A stretch of DNA of 29,256 nt from Chara braunii (Eukaryota; Streptophyta; Charophyceae; Charales; Characeae), in the NCBI GenBank assembly GCA_003427395.1, contig BFEA01000410.1, forward strand, positions 376,489 to 405,744, in the 5' to 3' direction. This document shows, piece after piece, positions 1 to 9,235 of this stretch (the first letter of the stretch is position 1; each line of letters opens with the position of its first letter). The position numbers were made by a program, and so were the translations under genes. The notes beneath the pieces are model-generated. The model was not told the DNA's origin. It ran no database searches and saw nothing but the letters and a program-made list of their open reading frames with translations.

Positions 1-600
1 CTCCTCCTCCTATGTATTCTCCTCCTCCTCCTCCGCACCCTCCCCCTCCCCCTCCCAGTGTTCTCTCCTTGCCTTCTCCTCCCTCAGCTCACGTAGCTCC
101 CATCCAAAACTTATGCCCCCAGTCTAGTACTCCTGTTCTCTGTTTACCAAGTCCGCCCCGCAGGCTCTTCTTTGTCGTCAACCAGGGGGAAAAAACAAAA
201 CAAAACAAAAAATCCGCAGAGCAGAGTTTTTTTCTCTTTTTTTCAGAGGCGACAAGGGATGGGAGGACAAGGAGAAGAGTCCTTCGGTACATCCGCTGAG
301 AAAAGAAGATTGAGAAAGATACAGAGAGAGAACAGCAGCATGGCCCCTGGGCCAATCAAGGGTGACACGCAGAAATCGAGAAATGGTCCAACTTTTTGAG
401 ATGTGCTGTTTGTTCGATGACGCAAACAAACAAAAAACAAAAAAACAAAAAAGAAAGAAAAAGAGGGAAAGAACACGACCGGGGCGGGGGTAAGAAGGGA
501 GGAAAGCGGAGGGAGGAGGGAGGAGGGAGGAGGAGGAGGAGGAGGAGAGGAGGAGAACGGCGAGAAGGTCAGATAGAGAACAGGCGGAGGAGGCCTCACG
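1..600. repeat. Low-complexity polypyrimidine/polypurine tract
   Basis: The first 60 bases are CTCCTCC/CCCTCC repeats. 190-480 contains A-rich AAAAC/AAAAG runs, and 480-600 is (GGA)n/(GAGG)n. ORFs on both strands here give only Pro/Ser/Phe or Lys/Arg/Gly-rich low-complexity translations, so I see no gene. Confidence 0.7.
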
Positions 601-654
601 GAACAGGACGACGATGACAAACGGTGGGGCAGACGGAGGTAAATACCTGCACAG

Positions 655-1180
655 AGCGATCTCCTTGTCAGAGCAGCAGCCACTTGTCAGAGCAGAAGCC
701 ATTCCTCAGAGAAGAAGCCAGCCGCTTGTCAGAGAAGAAGCAGAACGCCACAGAGAGACGTTCTTCAACAAGCGGAGGATCCCCTTGTCAGAGCAGCAGC
801 CATTTGTCGGAGCAGCAGGCATTTGTCAGAGCAGAAGCCATTCCTCAGAGAAGAAGCCATCTCTCATCAAAGCAGAAGCCGCTTTTCAGAGACGAAGCAA
901 AACGCCACAGAGAGACGTTCTTCGAGAAGAGGAGGAAGACAAGGAGGAGAGTTGGGGGAGGGGGGCGGTAGGGGAGGAGTGCTGCACTCCTCAGAGAACA
1001 AGCCCTCTGTCTTCAGAAGGGAAAAAAGAAAAAAAAAAAAGCCATCTGCCATCGAAGCAGAAGCCGCGTGTCACCACACCCACCCCCAAAAAAAAAAAAA
1101 AAAAAAAAAGCAAAAGCCGCTTGGCAGAGAAGAAGGAGAACGCCACAGAGAGACGTTCTTTGACAAGCGGAGGATGGGAG
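655..1180 (+). repeat. Minisatellite with CAGAGCAGAAGCC-type units and a longer ACGCCACAGAGAGACGTTCTT motif
   Basis: Short units of about 18-24 bp (CTTGTCAGAGCAGCAGCC, TTGTCAGAGCAGAAGCC and variants) are packed between 660 and 910. A 21-bp motif starting ACGCCACAGAGAGACG recurs near 747, 903 and 1141. Each copy of that motif translates as a HRETFF peptide, but the three copies lie in three different reading frames. That argues against one protein-coding gene, although overlapping ORFs up to 220 codons exist (614-1276). The region grades into (A)n at about 1089-1109 and (AGG)n/(AGA)n at 1180-1260. Confidence 0.6.
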
Positions 1181-1434
1181 GAAAATGGCAGAAGAAGAAG
1201 AAGACGAGGAGGAGGAGCAGGAGGAGGAGCAGGAGCAGTAGTAGGAGGAGGAGGAGCAGAGTTTGCGGGGGTGTAGGGGGGATGGAGGCAACAAAGAGTG
1301 CTGTTCCTGTAAATTGCAAACTGGCCACGGAGACCGGTGGCAAAAAAATAAAAATGAAAATGAAAATAAAATTAAAAAAAATAAATAAAAAATAAATAAA
1401 AAAATGATGTCACGGCTGAGGGAACCGTGCACCG

Positions 1435-1515
1435 CCGCTGGGGGGGCGACACATTTTGCTGTCCTGCACCAACAGGCCTACAGAAACCTCAGTTCGAGTC
1501 TCAGGGCATACTCAT
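1435..1515 (+). other. Possible tRNA-like/SINE fragment with B-box-like motif
   Basis: The stretch around 1490-1505 contains AGTTCGAGTCTC, close to the Pol III B-box consensus GGTTCGANTCC. It can fold as a T-arm (CCTCAG / CTCAGG with one mismatch around TTCGAGT). A matching A box is not convincing. It may be the remnant of a tRNA-derived SINE. Confidence 0.25.
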
Positions 1516-1683
1516 ACTAAGGTAGGACCTTTTCACTTATTTATGGGTGTGTGGGTGTGATTGCAGTCAGATGCATTCTGGAGGGGCCGTAATTGCAGTC
1601 AGATGCATTTTGAAAAGTGCTACGGTCGTGCGAGTATGCCCAGATGAGTAATAACTTCGAATTTACCTCTGGGGCTGGGCAGG

Positions 1684-1709
1684 TTTTTTTTTTTTTTTTT
1701 TTTTTTTTT
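1684..1709 (+). repeat. Poly(T) tract
   Basis: A run of 26 T. On the minus strand it could be the poly(A) tail of a retroposed sequence, but no flanking duplication was identified. Confidence 0.6.
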
Positions 1710-1849
1710 GAAAAGGTCACACATTCATTACTCATATTCACTTGCAAATTGCAATTGAATCTGGGAGCATTGAGAGCATTACCCAATTTCGCTTTTGATG
1801 GGACCTCATTGAGAATGAAACTATCTGACCTACTGTGATCATCAATATT

Positions 1850-1945
1850 TTTATTTTTATTTTTATTTTTATTTTTTTTTATGAGTTACACTGGGCTTGG
1901 GCAGTTTTCTTTTTCTCTTCTTTTTCTCTTCTTTTTCTCTTCTCT
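1850..1945 (+). repeat. (TTTTTA)n and (TTTTTCTC)n microsatellites
   Basis: TTTTTATTTTTATTTTT runs at about 1850-1880 and CTTTTTCTCTT repeats at 1908-1945. 1450-2290 otherwise holds no gene I can support. Confidence 0.6.
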
Positions 1946-2296
1946 CTCTCTTCCTGGGCCGTGGTCCCATTAGCAAAGAGCATCGGATTGGATGCCTGAA
2001 TCTGGACGTGTTTGAGGACAGGAGCAGGAAATCAAGATAGAACTGTTTTTCCGTATCTCGGCATAAAACATAGCCAGATTCAGGATTTCTATCCTATCCC
2101 CTTCGCTACTGGGACCACTGCCCTGGAGCACGGTCCCACTACCGCTAGCAACGGGAAACGATAGAAAAGACTTTGTGTGGCAGCTGAGTGACCCAAATCC
2201 TGCCCGTGCAGTACTCGTGATCCCACGGTCAGTATTTTTATTTTACATGTATTACCCGAAAAAGTAAGGCAAGAAAGCTGAGGAGATCTTTGTTCC

Positions 2297-2664
2297 CCGT
2301 GCAAAGAAAGCTTCCCGCCAAAATCTTTTCAATCGGTTGGGGGTATGGCCAACCCCAAATGGGGGTATTTTTATTTTACTGGGCATGCCCGTGCAAAGAA
2401 AGCTTCCGGCCAAAATCTGACCGGATTTCCAGCTAGGTTTGATCCTGTGGACCTATAGTGGTGGGAGTTATTCTGAGTTATTAGCTAAGCTGGGTTTGGT
2501 AAGCGAAACTGGCTGAGGCTGCCAGGATAACTCCGGGTTGAATTGTGAGGTCCCCGCCCTCCTTCTGTTGCTACTTTGGAATATAATTTCAAGCTTTCCA
2601 AAAAAAAAAAAAAAAAAATCTTTTCAATCGGCGGTTGGGAGTGTGGCCAACCCCAAATGAGGGC
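2297..2664 (+). repeat. Short direct repeats (two interleaved families)
   Basis: CCGTGCAAAGAAAGCTTCC followed by GCCAAAATCT occurs at about 2298-2327 and again at 2389-2418. A second pair, TTTTCAATCGG ... TGGCCAACCCCAAATG, occurs at about 2324-2361 and 2620-2658. The second copy is preceded by a poly(A) run (2600-2618). These look like partial copies of a dispersed, non-coding element. Confidence 0.55.
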
Positions 2665-2761
2665 GGGGTTGGCCATAGGCCCACTGGATAGAAGATTTTC
2701 AGTATTTTGCTTGCTGTTGTGCAATTATCTCATTGGGTGGAGCCCTCCTTCAATCACGGAG

Positions 2762-2782
2762 TATATATATATATATATATAT
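2762..2782. repeat. (TA)n microsatellite abutting the ribozyme element tail
   Basis: A perfect TATATA tract. It is the downstream (minus-strand 3') junction of the conserved tail that follows the hammerhead ribozyme. Confidence 0.85.
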
Positions 2783-2855
2783 CGTCACAAACAGAACTGC
2801 CCGGTAAACCGTAGGCAGAGAGAGAGAAGAGGACAACAAACGAGGGGCTGTGACA
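2783..2855 (-). mobile_element. Conserved ~73-nt tail of the hammerhead-bearing element (copy 1)
   Basis: On the minus strand this follows the hammerhead ribozyme directly. It begins TGTCACAGCCCC and ends TTTGTGACG just before (TA)n. Nearly the same sequence occurs on the plus strand at 18936-19006, with roughly four differences by eye, also running straight into (TA)n. The ends carry a short inverted repeat (GTCACAG ... GTTTGTGAC) that could close the tail as a hairpin. I infer it is the 3' part of a non-autonomous retroelement. No protein is encoded. Confidence 0.7.
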
Positions 2856-2912
2856 AACTGTTTCGTCGGAGTTTCACCGACTCATCAGGAGGCTGAACCC
2901 TCAACAGTCTGC
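2853..2912 (-). ncRNA. Hammerhead ribozyme (type III topology)
   Basis: Read on the minus strand, the full conserved core is present: CTGATGA (2888-2882), then stem II GTCGG/CCGAC with a 7-nt loop (2881-2865), then GAAA (2864-2861). Stem I is GAGG/CCTC (2902-2899 / 2892-2889) closed by loop GTTCAG. Stem III is nine pairs, two of them G-U, between 2912-2904 and 2861-2853. The NUH cleavage triplet is GTT, predicting cleavage between 2903 and 2902. Loop I (TTCA) and loop II (TGAA) are complementary, fitting the loop-loop contact of fast natural hammerheads. Hammerheads of this kind are known from plant retrozymes (type III) and Penelope-like elements (type I). U17 is allowed but less common than C17, so cleavage may be slow. 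This is recognised by structure only; activity is inferred. Confidence 0.88.
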
Positions 2913-3015
2913 AGAATCCATATGGAGGGCGTTATGATCACTGCACTGCTGACAGACAGAAGTCGACTTTATTCCAGAAAATGTGGCAGTTAGTTCACTG
3001 TTGTTGCAACCACCA

Positions 3016-3041
3016 CCATCAGATCATTTGTGATCTGATGG
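3016..3041. repeat. Perfect 11-bp inverted repeat (hairpin)
   Basis: Arms CCATCAGATCA and TGATCTGATGG are separated by TTTG. On the minus strand it lies about 100 nt upstream of the hammerhead, so it may belong to the same transcript unit. No further gene is visible between 2920 and 3600; that interval only adds poly(T) and A-rich tracts (3340-3350, 3480-3511). Confidence 0.6.
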
Positions 3042-3605
3042 CGGGGAAGCACTCTGCCGTGACTTCCTCTGGGAGGTCTCTGTTTCTTTTTCTTTTTTTT
3101 GCCATTCTCCAGCTTTCTCAGCCCATAAATTTGAAATGAACCTGTCAGGTGGCTACCACTGTGTCACACTGGATAGGCCACACTCCTATCCTACTGCTAA
3201 TGGGACCATGCGATTAGATAGTCGGGACGCATTGGCACCGTTTGACACGGGCGCCGTTGTGCTTTTGATCACGAACGGCACAGAGTGACGAGCTTCAAAC
3301 GTTGATGTCGAAAAGTATCGACGGCTCTGGTTTCCCTTTTTTTTTTTTTTCCGCTTTCAGCATCGACGTTTCCTCCAATCCGGGCCTATGAAAAGTAGTG
3401 CTTTGATTTGCCTTTTTCCGGGTTGTTTGTGAGGTTTTCCCGGCCTCCTATTGGTAATTGAACAAGCTCAATGTTTCAAAAAGAAAAAAAAAAAAAAAGA
3501 AAAAAAAAAAAGTGCCTTCTTGAATTTGTTATTCCCTTTTCACTGTATCAAGGACAGGATATTGACATTTTTGCAGGCAGGGGGTGATATTGTGCCCTTG
3601 CTACA

Positions 3606-3806
3606 GTGCTTCTCGGCCTCCAAATGCCAACAAAAAGGAAACAAAGTGTGTGTACTGCCAGTGCAGACCTTCAGAGGACGCAGCCCATTGGCTGAAGGAA
3701 GAACCGTGCTTCTCGGCCTCCAAATGCCAACAAAAAGGAAACAAAGTTGTGTGTACTGCCAGTGCAGACCTTCAGAGGATGCATCCCATTGGCTGAAGGA
3801 AGAACC
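3606..3806 (+). repeat. 100-bp tandem duplication
   Basis: Copy 1 is 3606-3705 and copy 2 is 3706-3806. They are nearly identical; copy 2 has a 1-bp insertion in the GTGTGTG stretch. A third partial copy of the end motif (ATTGGCTGAcGGgAGAACC) follows at about 3847-3866. The 1-bp difference shifts the frame between copies, so the Cys-rich ORFs across it are not credible as a conserved protein. Confidence 0.8.
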
Positions 3807-4044
3807 AACCCTGAAAAAGAGGCCGCGAACTCGCTGGCTCCCAGTAGATTGGCTGACGGGAGAACCCAGAGGAGGAAAACAAGGACTTTAAATGTTTTTT
3901 TTTAATCTGAAAAAATTTAAATGGGTTTTTAAAATCTGAAAAAAATTGGGAAAATCATTTTTTTAATGCAAAAACAGAGTCACACACGTTGTACAACGCT
4001 GCTAGTGGGTCCCGACCACTGTAGACGCGGGCCTTACAATTCAA

Positions 4045-4795
4045 ATTTTGGAGGCTGGAAAAAAGAACATCCCTGGAAATCCGAGGCAGAGAGCGTGGAA
4101 GTTTTTTCCCCCCAAAAAAAGGGGACCCTACCGCACAGCCACTTTTCCAGCAATCTGGCGGTGTTTTTTCCAGCACTTGGACGACTTCTGCCATTTTGTC
4201 CGTCGTCCGACTTCGAGCTGGGCAGGTGTGGACCTGCCGGGTGGTCGTCCAGCCAGAGCCTCCAATGGGCCGTGCCTGTTCGACATCATGTGGACCTGCA
4301 CGCCCTTCCAACTTCGGGAACGCACGGGGATGCCCCCCCCCTACCCCCTGCGTTTGCCACAAATTTCCGGCGGATTTGCTGAATGTGGGCACTTTCCAGC
4401 CGGAATTGGATGTGGAAAGTCCTTCGTCGCTTTTCCACACGACTCTTTTCCGTCTGGTGGGGTCTGGGATCCCATAAGAAAAATGACTTCCAGGCATTCT
4501 TCCACTGCCTGTGGGGTCCAAGAGAACATCCCACAGGGTGGTTTTTCCGAGTTTTTCCCCTGTGGGGTCCACCTACAGGGAAATGGCTAGAAAAACACAC
4601 GTCCTTGGAATACGAGGCGGAGAGCGTGGAAGCTTTTTTCCCAAAAAAAAGGGGACCCAATGCACAGCCACTTTTTCAGCAATCCGGCAGTGTTTTTTCC
4701 AAGATTTGGACCACTTCTGCCATAACGGTTTTGTTCGTCGTCCGACTTTGAGCGGGGCAGGTGTGGACCTGCGGGGTAGTCGTCCAGGGGTCCGA
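4045..4795. repeat. ~200-bp direct duplication, copies about 4045-4255 and 4575-4790
   Basis: Both copies share, in order, GAGAGCGTGGAAG, a run of C/A then GGGGACCC, GCACAGCCACTTTT, CAGCAATC, GGCAGTGTTTTTTCCA, TCGTCGTCCGACTT and GGCAGGTGTGGACCTGC. The spacer (4260-4570) contains further short repeats (TGTGGGGTCCA, twice). Long overlapping ORFs exist on both strands (for example 205 codons on the minus strand ending at 3955), but the duplication does not preserve one frame and no domain is recognisable. It looks like non-coding repeat DNA. Confidence 0.65.
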
Positions 4796-5049
4796 GTCCC
4801 GGGTGACATCCTACGGACGGTCCCAGCGGTGTAGTGCGACGGGGAATACTGGGACCCTTGTGTGGGAACGGTCTGGTGGGAGCGGAGATGGCAATGGTCG
4901 GCGAGCAGAAGGGACTCCCAAGCAGGTCCGCACCTATGACGAACCATTTTCTGTGATTCCGCGACTTTCTGCGCGAAGCTGCCTTGGGGGAACAGGACGG
5001 GTTAGTAAGGTGAGGTACGTGGGGATGGGTTGGCTGGGCAAGTTGCATG

Positions 5050-6480
5050 GATGTCCTCGTTTCTTTTTCGACTTTCTTTTTCGATTTTGTCGGACCAGCA
5101 TCAAGAAAGGCCCCGCCTAGGCAGTTGGGGACCGTGCCTTAGCGAGCACGAGAAATAATTGTTGCCATAGCTTCTTTCTTTGTTCTGCTGGGGCAAAGGG
5201 GAATGGGAATTTTGGCGCGATGACCGCGCGGGAACATTGTTTTTCCGACTTTTTCGTTTTCAAAATTTTCTTTCAACTGATGTCGAGCCCCCGTGGGCTC
5301 CTCGAAATTGTTTTTCGAAGTTTTTTTTCTGTTCTTCGTAATTTTCTTTTCTGCAATTCGGATTTAGATAGGAATTTAGGAACTTCGAAATTTTTGTTGC
5401 GTTGTGCTTCTTGCTTGCGCGCGCCTGTCTGCGGCGGGAGCGGAGCTCTGATTTAGTTGCGCCCTTAATCTTGCGTGTAACTGTATCTTTTGGCGAGCGC
5501 AACTGTAACTGTATCTCTCTCTTCTTGACTCTCCCATCTTTCTTCCCGCTTTCTTCCTTCCCGTTGTGCATGCATCTTCTCTCGTTTCTGATAGGCTGAC
5601 GCGCTGCATGCCCAGATCGATGTGTGGAGAGTGGGTAAGTCCACCACGCCGCGACCTGACCATGCAAAACGTAGGCACTTCCTTTCCTCCTCCCCTCCTT
5701 CTCAAAAGCACCATCCCGTATCTGTCGCACATACATGCACACTACAAATCTTGCGAGCGCGATTAAAGCTCTCTCTAAAAACTTTGGGAAACTCCAAGGA
5801 TTAGCGCGATCAGTGAGGGCCGGCTAACATGTAAGCGAAGAGGTGAGTGATGTGGGAATTGGGCGACCCGACGAGCTGGTGCCAAGTATGCGGGGTTGAC
5901 GTGCGGGCCGCGACGGACTGTGGCGCATGGGCGAACCTGGCTTGCGTACACGGACCAAGCGGGGTAACGACTCCGTGAGTGATGCGAGGCGACGGACTGT
6001 CCGCATCTGATAAAGACAGAGAGAAAGAGTGTGGAAAACAAACGGGTGGGATTTGTGACCTTTCTTTTTTTGTCCTTTGTACAAAAATTTTGGTCTCGGG
6101 CGAGACGCCATCGTTTTCATCTCCGATCTATTTCTTTTTTGTGTTAAACCACTCTCCCTCCTCCTCTTTGATGTCTGTCGATGGTTGGGAAGTAAAACCT
6201 CTTGAGTTGTGGGATGTATGTGTTAATCGGCGCCTCATCTTTGCATAAATGAATGCATGTATGTACGAGGATCCGACGAACGCGTCATTGAATGGTTGCG
6301 CTGTGCGCCGGGGAAGAGTTGTGAGATTGCCATTTGATTTCTTGTTGATATGAATGAATGGGGTATGACTCTGTCGAAAGCAAGGATGTCTGGGTTAGTG
6401 AGCGATTGCCTTCTGCTATGCACGACACGGGTTTCTACTTGGATTAGATGATCGCATGTTGGACTTTTCAAGGACCACCG
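5050..6480. other. Unassigned region
   Basis: A T/TTTTCG-rich stretch (5050-5420), a pyrimidine-rich stretch (5490-5580) and mixed-composition DNA. ORFs are short (under 160 codons), overlap on both strands and show no recognisable domain. GTAAGT- and GTGAGT-like donor motifs occur (5634, 5842), but no exon structure can be supported. Confidence 0.5.
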
Positions 6481-6623
6481 GGGACACCAAAAACAGTCCC
6501 GACGACCGCAGGCGCGATCTCGAGTGCCCCCGCGTAAGTGCGACCGCCAGAACGCGGCTTACACGCGGATACACGAGACCCGCTCGCGGAAGCCTATGAT
6601 GGGATCGACCCTTCTCCGTCAGT

Positions 6624-7430
6624 ATGGACGTTGAGACCCACTTTCACGTCACGGATCGCGAAATTCTGAGGCACCAACGATTCCGGGAACATTGGGAACG
6701 AGAGCGTGCCTATCAGGTTGTGCGACCCCGAGCCCCGTTTTCGCAATTCCCTTACCACACTGGGACAAAGCACGTATGTGAGTGGGACATCGAACGGGCC
6801 TTAAGCGTGATTCCCTTTTTTCCCCACTTTCCCTACTCGCATACACGCCATGTCATCGCCGAACCTGGAATACCCATTGTTGAGACTGATTACCCTCCCT
6901 ACGACCTTATAATCCCCTTCCACAGCCTTACGGCGGTCCCTTGGGGCGTGATCGGCCCTCACTGGCCACGGATCCTGTGCTCGGAGTGTCAGCAGGACCA
7001 CGATTACCGCACGACGGGATTTGTTTGCCGAAACCGGACTGAGGCAGGCCAGCAATCTCATAGCCTCCGACTGAGACCATTTTCGTCGAATTCCAAGTCT
7101 GCCACGAGCGGCGCCAGCGACTGATCGCCCAGCATGACACACACAGCGTCCCGAGGGTCCATCAGATACGAGACCGACCGCGACGACGACGCTGAGCTCG
7201 CACCAGAGGTAGCCCGGTCTCCCGAAGTCCAATATAACTCGGGATTGCCAACTTGCTCAACTACCCCTAAGATTGCCACCGGAGATCTCAGTTCTGACAT
7301 GAGACTCCACTTCAATTCCCAAAAATTATTAGCACACCCCTTTCCGCACTTCCGAGCCCCCATCCCACTCCGAACAGGAAGACGCGTTGGGCGTGAGGTT
7401 GGTATCGGGGGCGACACGTGTCAAGACTGA
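6624..7430 (+). pseudogene. Uncharacterised ORF pair in one frame, interrupted by a single TGA
   Basis: Codons from 6624 read open for 166 residues to a TGA at 7122-7124. The same frame then reopens (ATG at 7134) for another 98 residues to 7430. The composition is not low-complexity: the N-terminal part is rich in His, Arg, Tyr and Phe, and a CSEC pair is followed by a third Cys 12 residues later. No family is recognised. A GTAAGT donor at 6534 and a pyrimidine-AG acceptor ending at 6622 could define an 89-bp intron just before the ATG, hinting at an upstream exon, but this is inference. A minus-strand ORF (7058-7417) also looks protein-like, so the true strand is uncertain. It lies just beyond the 3' end of the minus-strand Gypsy element and could be an antisense ORF or belong to neighbouring DNA. 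Confidence 0.3.
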
Positions 7431-7624
7431 GGATTGAGAAGTGGCCCGGCTCCTCAGTCAACGAACCTGGCGAGTCCTAGACGGGGATGAGCTAGACAGA
7501 GAAACGCGCGGGTGCGCGATCCGATAGTTCGTATTGTGGACTGGTAGCTCGGCGGGGATACGCTCACCTAAGGGATGGTGACAACTCCCGCAGGTGGAGG
7601 TAAATTGCACCTCGCATAACCCTA

Positions 7625-7921
7625 TCATGTCGTAGGGGTTCGTGAGAGGTATGGCTGGCGCACTCGGCCGGAGCGGCAACGCTTTACGACTAAAGTCTTG
7701 TCGAATCCTGCGTGACGCAGTCGAGAAGGTCCCCTTTCTTTGCGGGGACAGTGCGCTCGACACCGTCTTGACGGTCCCTCATCTGTCACCTTGGCTTTCC
7801 CTTTCCCTTTTGGGTCTGACAGAATTGGTGCAGGGGTAGAGGTTTTCCTCGCCCTGAACAACTTCAATCTAGCCCCTGCCACATGATCTTTCCACTTAAA
7901 CCCATCTAATTCTGCTATCAT
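7625..7921 (-). pseudogene. Pol C-terminal tail after integrase
   Basis: A 98-codon open stretch in the same frame as the integrase fragments, separated by one stop at 7931. The start reads as an IAELDGF..KDHVAGARLKLF segment, typical of the SH3-like end of a Gypsy integrase. It is followed by a basic, Lys/Arg/Pro-rich tail with GKGKAK. No chromodomain is evident. The stop at 7625 is taken as the 3' end of the coding region. Confidence 0.6.
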
Positions 7922-7930
7922 ATACGCGCT

Positions 7931-8347
7931 TCAACCAAGCGTGTCGACTACGTTGTAGGGGCTCATCCATCTATTGGCTAAGCTCACTGACCACATCCCC
8001 TCCAAGGCCGCATCGTAGAGAAGTATCATATCTCCTACACTTATCCTTTCCTTTCCAATCCTAACATTCTTATCCCATCTCTCCTTGCCCTTCTCTCTTT
8101 CCACCGCCAATCGATTGGCCGCAGTCATGAGATTGTCCTCTAACCCGTAGGCTATTTGTCTCGTTCGAGCTACCAGCAACTCCTCTCGCGTCATATTGTC
8201 CGCCCAGTTAACTGTAGTCCAACTGTCAACATGAAACTCTATAGGCAGAGGGCAGTGCCTTCCAAACCATGGAGTGTAAGGCGGATATCCCGTGCTAGCT
8301 CGGACTGTGACATTGTCTGCCCATATCGAGTATCGAAAATATTTCGG
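7931..8347 (-). pseudogene. Integrase C-terminal region
   Basis: Open from about 8347 except for the stop at the 8348 boundary, in the same frame as the catalytic core. Contains a helical segment rich in Arg, Glu and Lys (ANRLAVEREKGKERWDKN) followed by a VGDMILLYDAALEG module. This matches the GPY/F-type C-terminal domain position of Gypsy integrases, which helps bind DNA. Confidence 0.65.
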
Positions 8348-8935
8348 CTAGTCGCCATCTTTACCTCTACACCACTTGGACAATGAAGCTATCAAGGACT
8401 GGTGACCTCGTTCTACAGGTGAGTTAGATTGGGGATGGTAGACAGTAGCTATGGAGACTCGAGCTCCTGTTTTCTTAAACACGCTTTGAACCTCTTCCAC
8501 TAGGAACTCCGCTCCTCTATCCATCACAATCTTACTAACGCACCCATACCTAGATAGGTACTCCAGAACAAAGTTCTTTACTTCTTTGGCCGCCTTTGTT
8601 CTGATGGGCTTTCCGTCGACAAATCCAGTGAAGTCATCTCTAATGTTCAGGACATAATTCATATTCCCTACTAGGTCAATATGTACTTTCTCGCCCGGAC
8701 GAGTAGGATACGACGGATGTAGCGGTTTCTTGTACCTTACAAGAGATCTCTTCTGACACTCCTCACAGGTCATACAGTACCTCTCTATGTCTTTGTACTG
8801 ACTTTTCCACCAGTATAGCCTGTGCACCTTCTCATATGTCCCTTTAACTCCTCTATGTCCACCGACCACTTCGTCGTGAAGCTCCGCTACCACCGCTTGC
8901 TTCTCCTCTGGGTCACAGACCACTCGCAAAGGCAT
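8348..8935 (-). pseudogene. Ty3/Gypsy integrase: zinc-binding and DDE catalytic core
   Basis: 195 codons open. An HHCC zinc finger is visible (H20 and H27, then a C54-x2-C57 / C60 cluster). The catalytic triad is complete: D87 in VHIDLVG, D139 in VMDRGAEF and E175 in SPVERGH, with exactly 35 residues between the second Asp and the Glu (DX35E). The core itself therefore looks undamaged. Integrase inserts the cDNA copy into the host chromosome. The gene is called a pseudogene because a stop at the end of this stretch and others upstream break the polyprotein. Confidence 0.9.
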
Positions 8936-9004
8936 CCCTGATTTTGTGGGTCTGCGGAATAAATGCCCATATCTAAGGCAATACTGAGCTGCCTATCTCC
9001 TGAT

Positions 9005-9235
9005 CTATGAATCTGAACTCTCCTCTCCTAACAGATACAATCTGATGGTCAAATACTTACCTTCATAAATGTTGACTAAGAAACGATCCGTATGTCTAGG
9101 CTCAGTCATAGTCAGTGTCGCTGCAACTATTGGCCGCTCCGCCTCAATTGGTGTTCGTGAAAGCCCATCGGCTACCACATTTTCCGTGCCCGACATCTTT
9201 TCAACAGTATAATCGTAGAGTCGAATCCTGATCAA
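9005..9235 (-). pseudogene. RNase H end / connection to integrase
   Basis: Short open stretch containing the signature YDYTVE..SGTENVVADGLSR, the well-known segment at the end of Gypsy RNase H. It is in the integrase frame but one frame off the preceding RNase H piece, so a frameshift lies near 9232-9240. Confidence 0.8.

Noticed and set aside
178-702. 174-codon minus-strand ORF rich in Ser, Pro and Phe
   Set aside because: It reads the complement of (GGA)n and A-rich tracts; composition alone explains the openness.
614-1276. 220-codon plus-strand ORF as a gene
   Set aside because: Low-complexity minisatellite translation; repeat copies shift frame and end in Arg/Gly runs.
2840-2900. Type I reading of the hammerhead, with GTC at 2854-2852 as the cleavage triplet and a 3-bp stem III
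   Set aside because: GAA-ACA/TGT-C is possible, but the bases after that GTC do not pair with those before CTGATGA, so stem I cannot form. The type III fold pairs all three helices.
3955-4572. 205-codon minus-strand ORF as a gene
   Set aside because: It spans a duplicated block whose copies do not share the frame, other frames are equally open, and no domain is visible.
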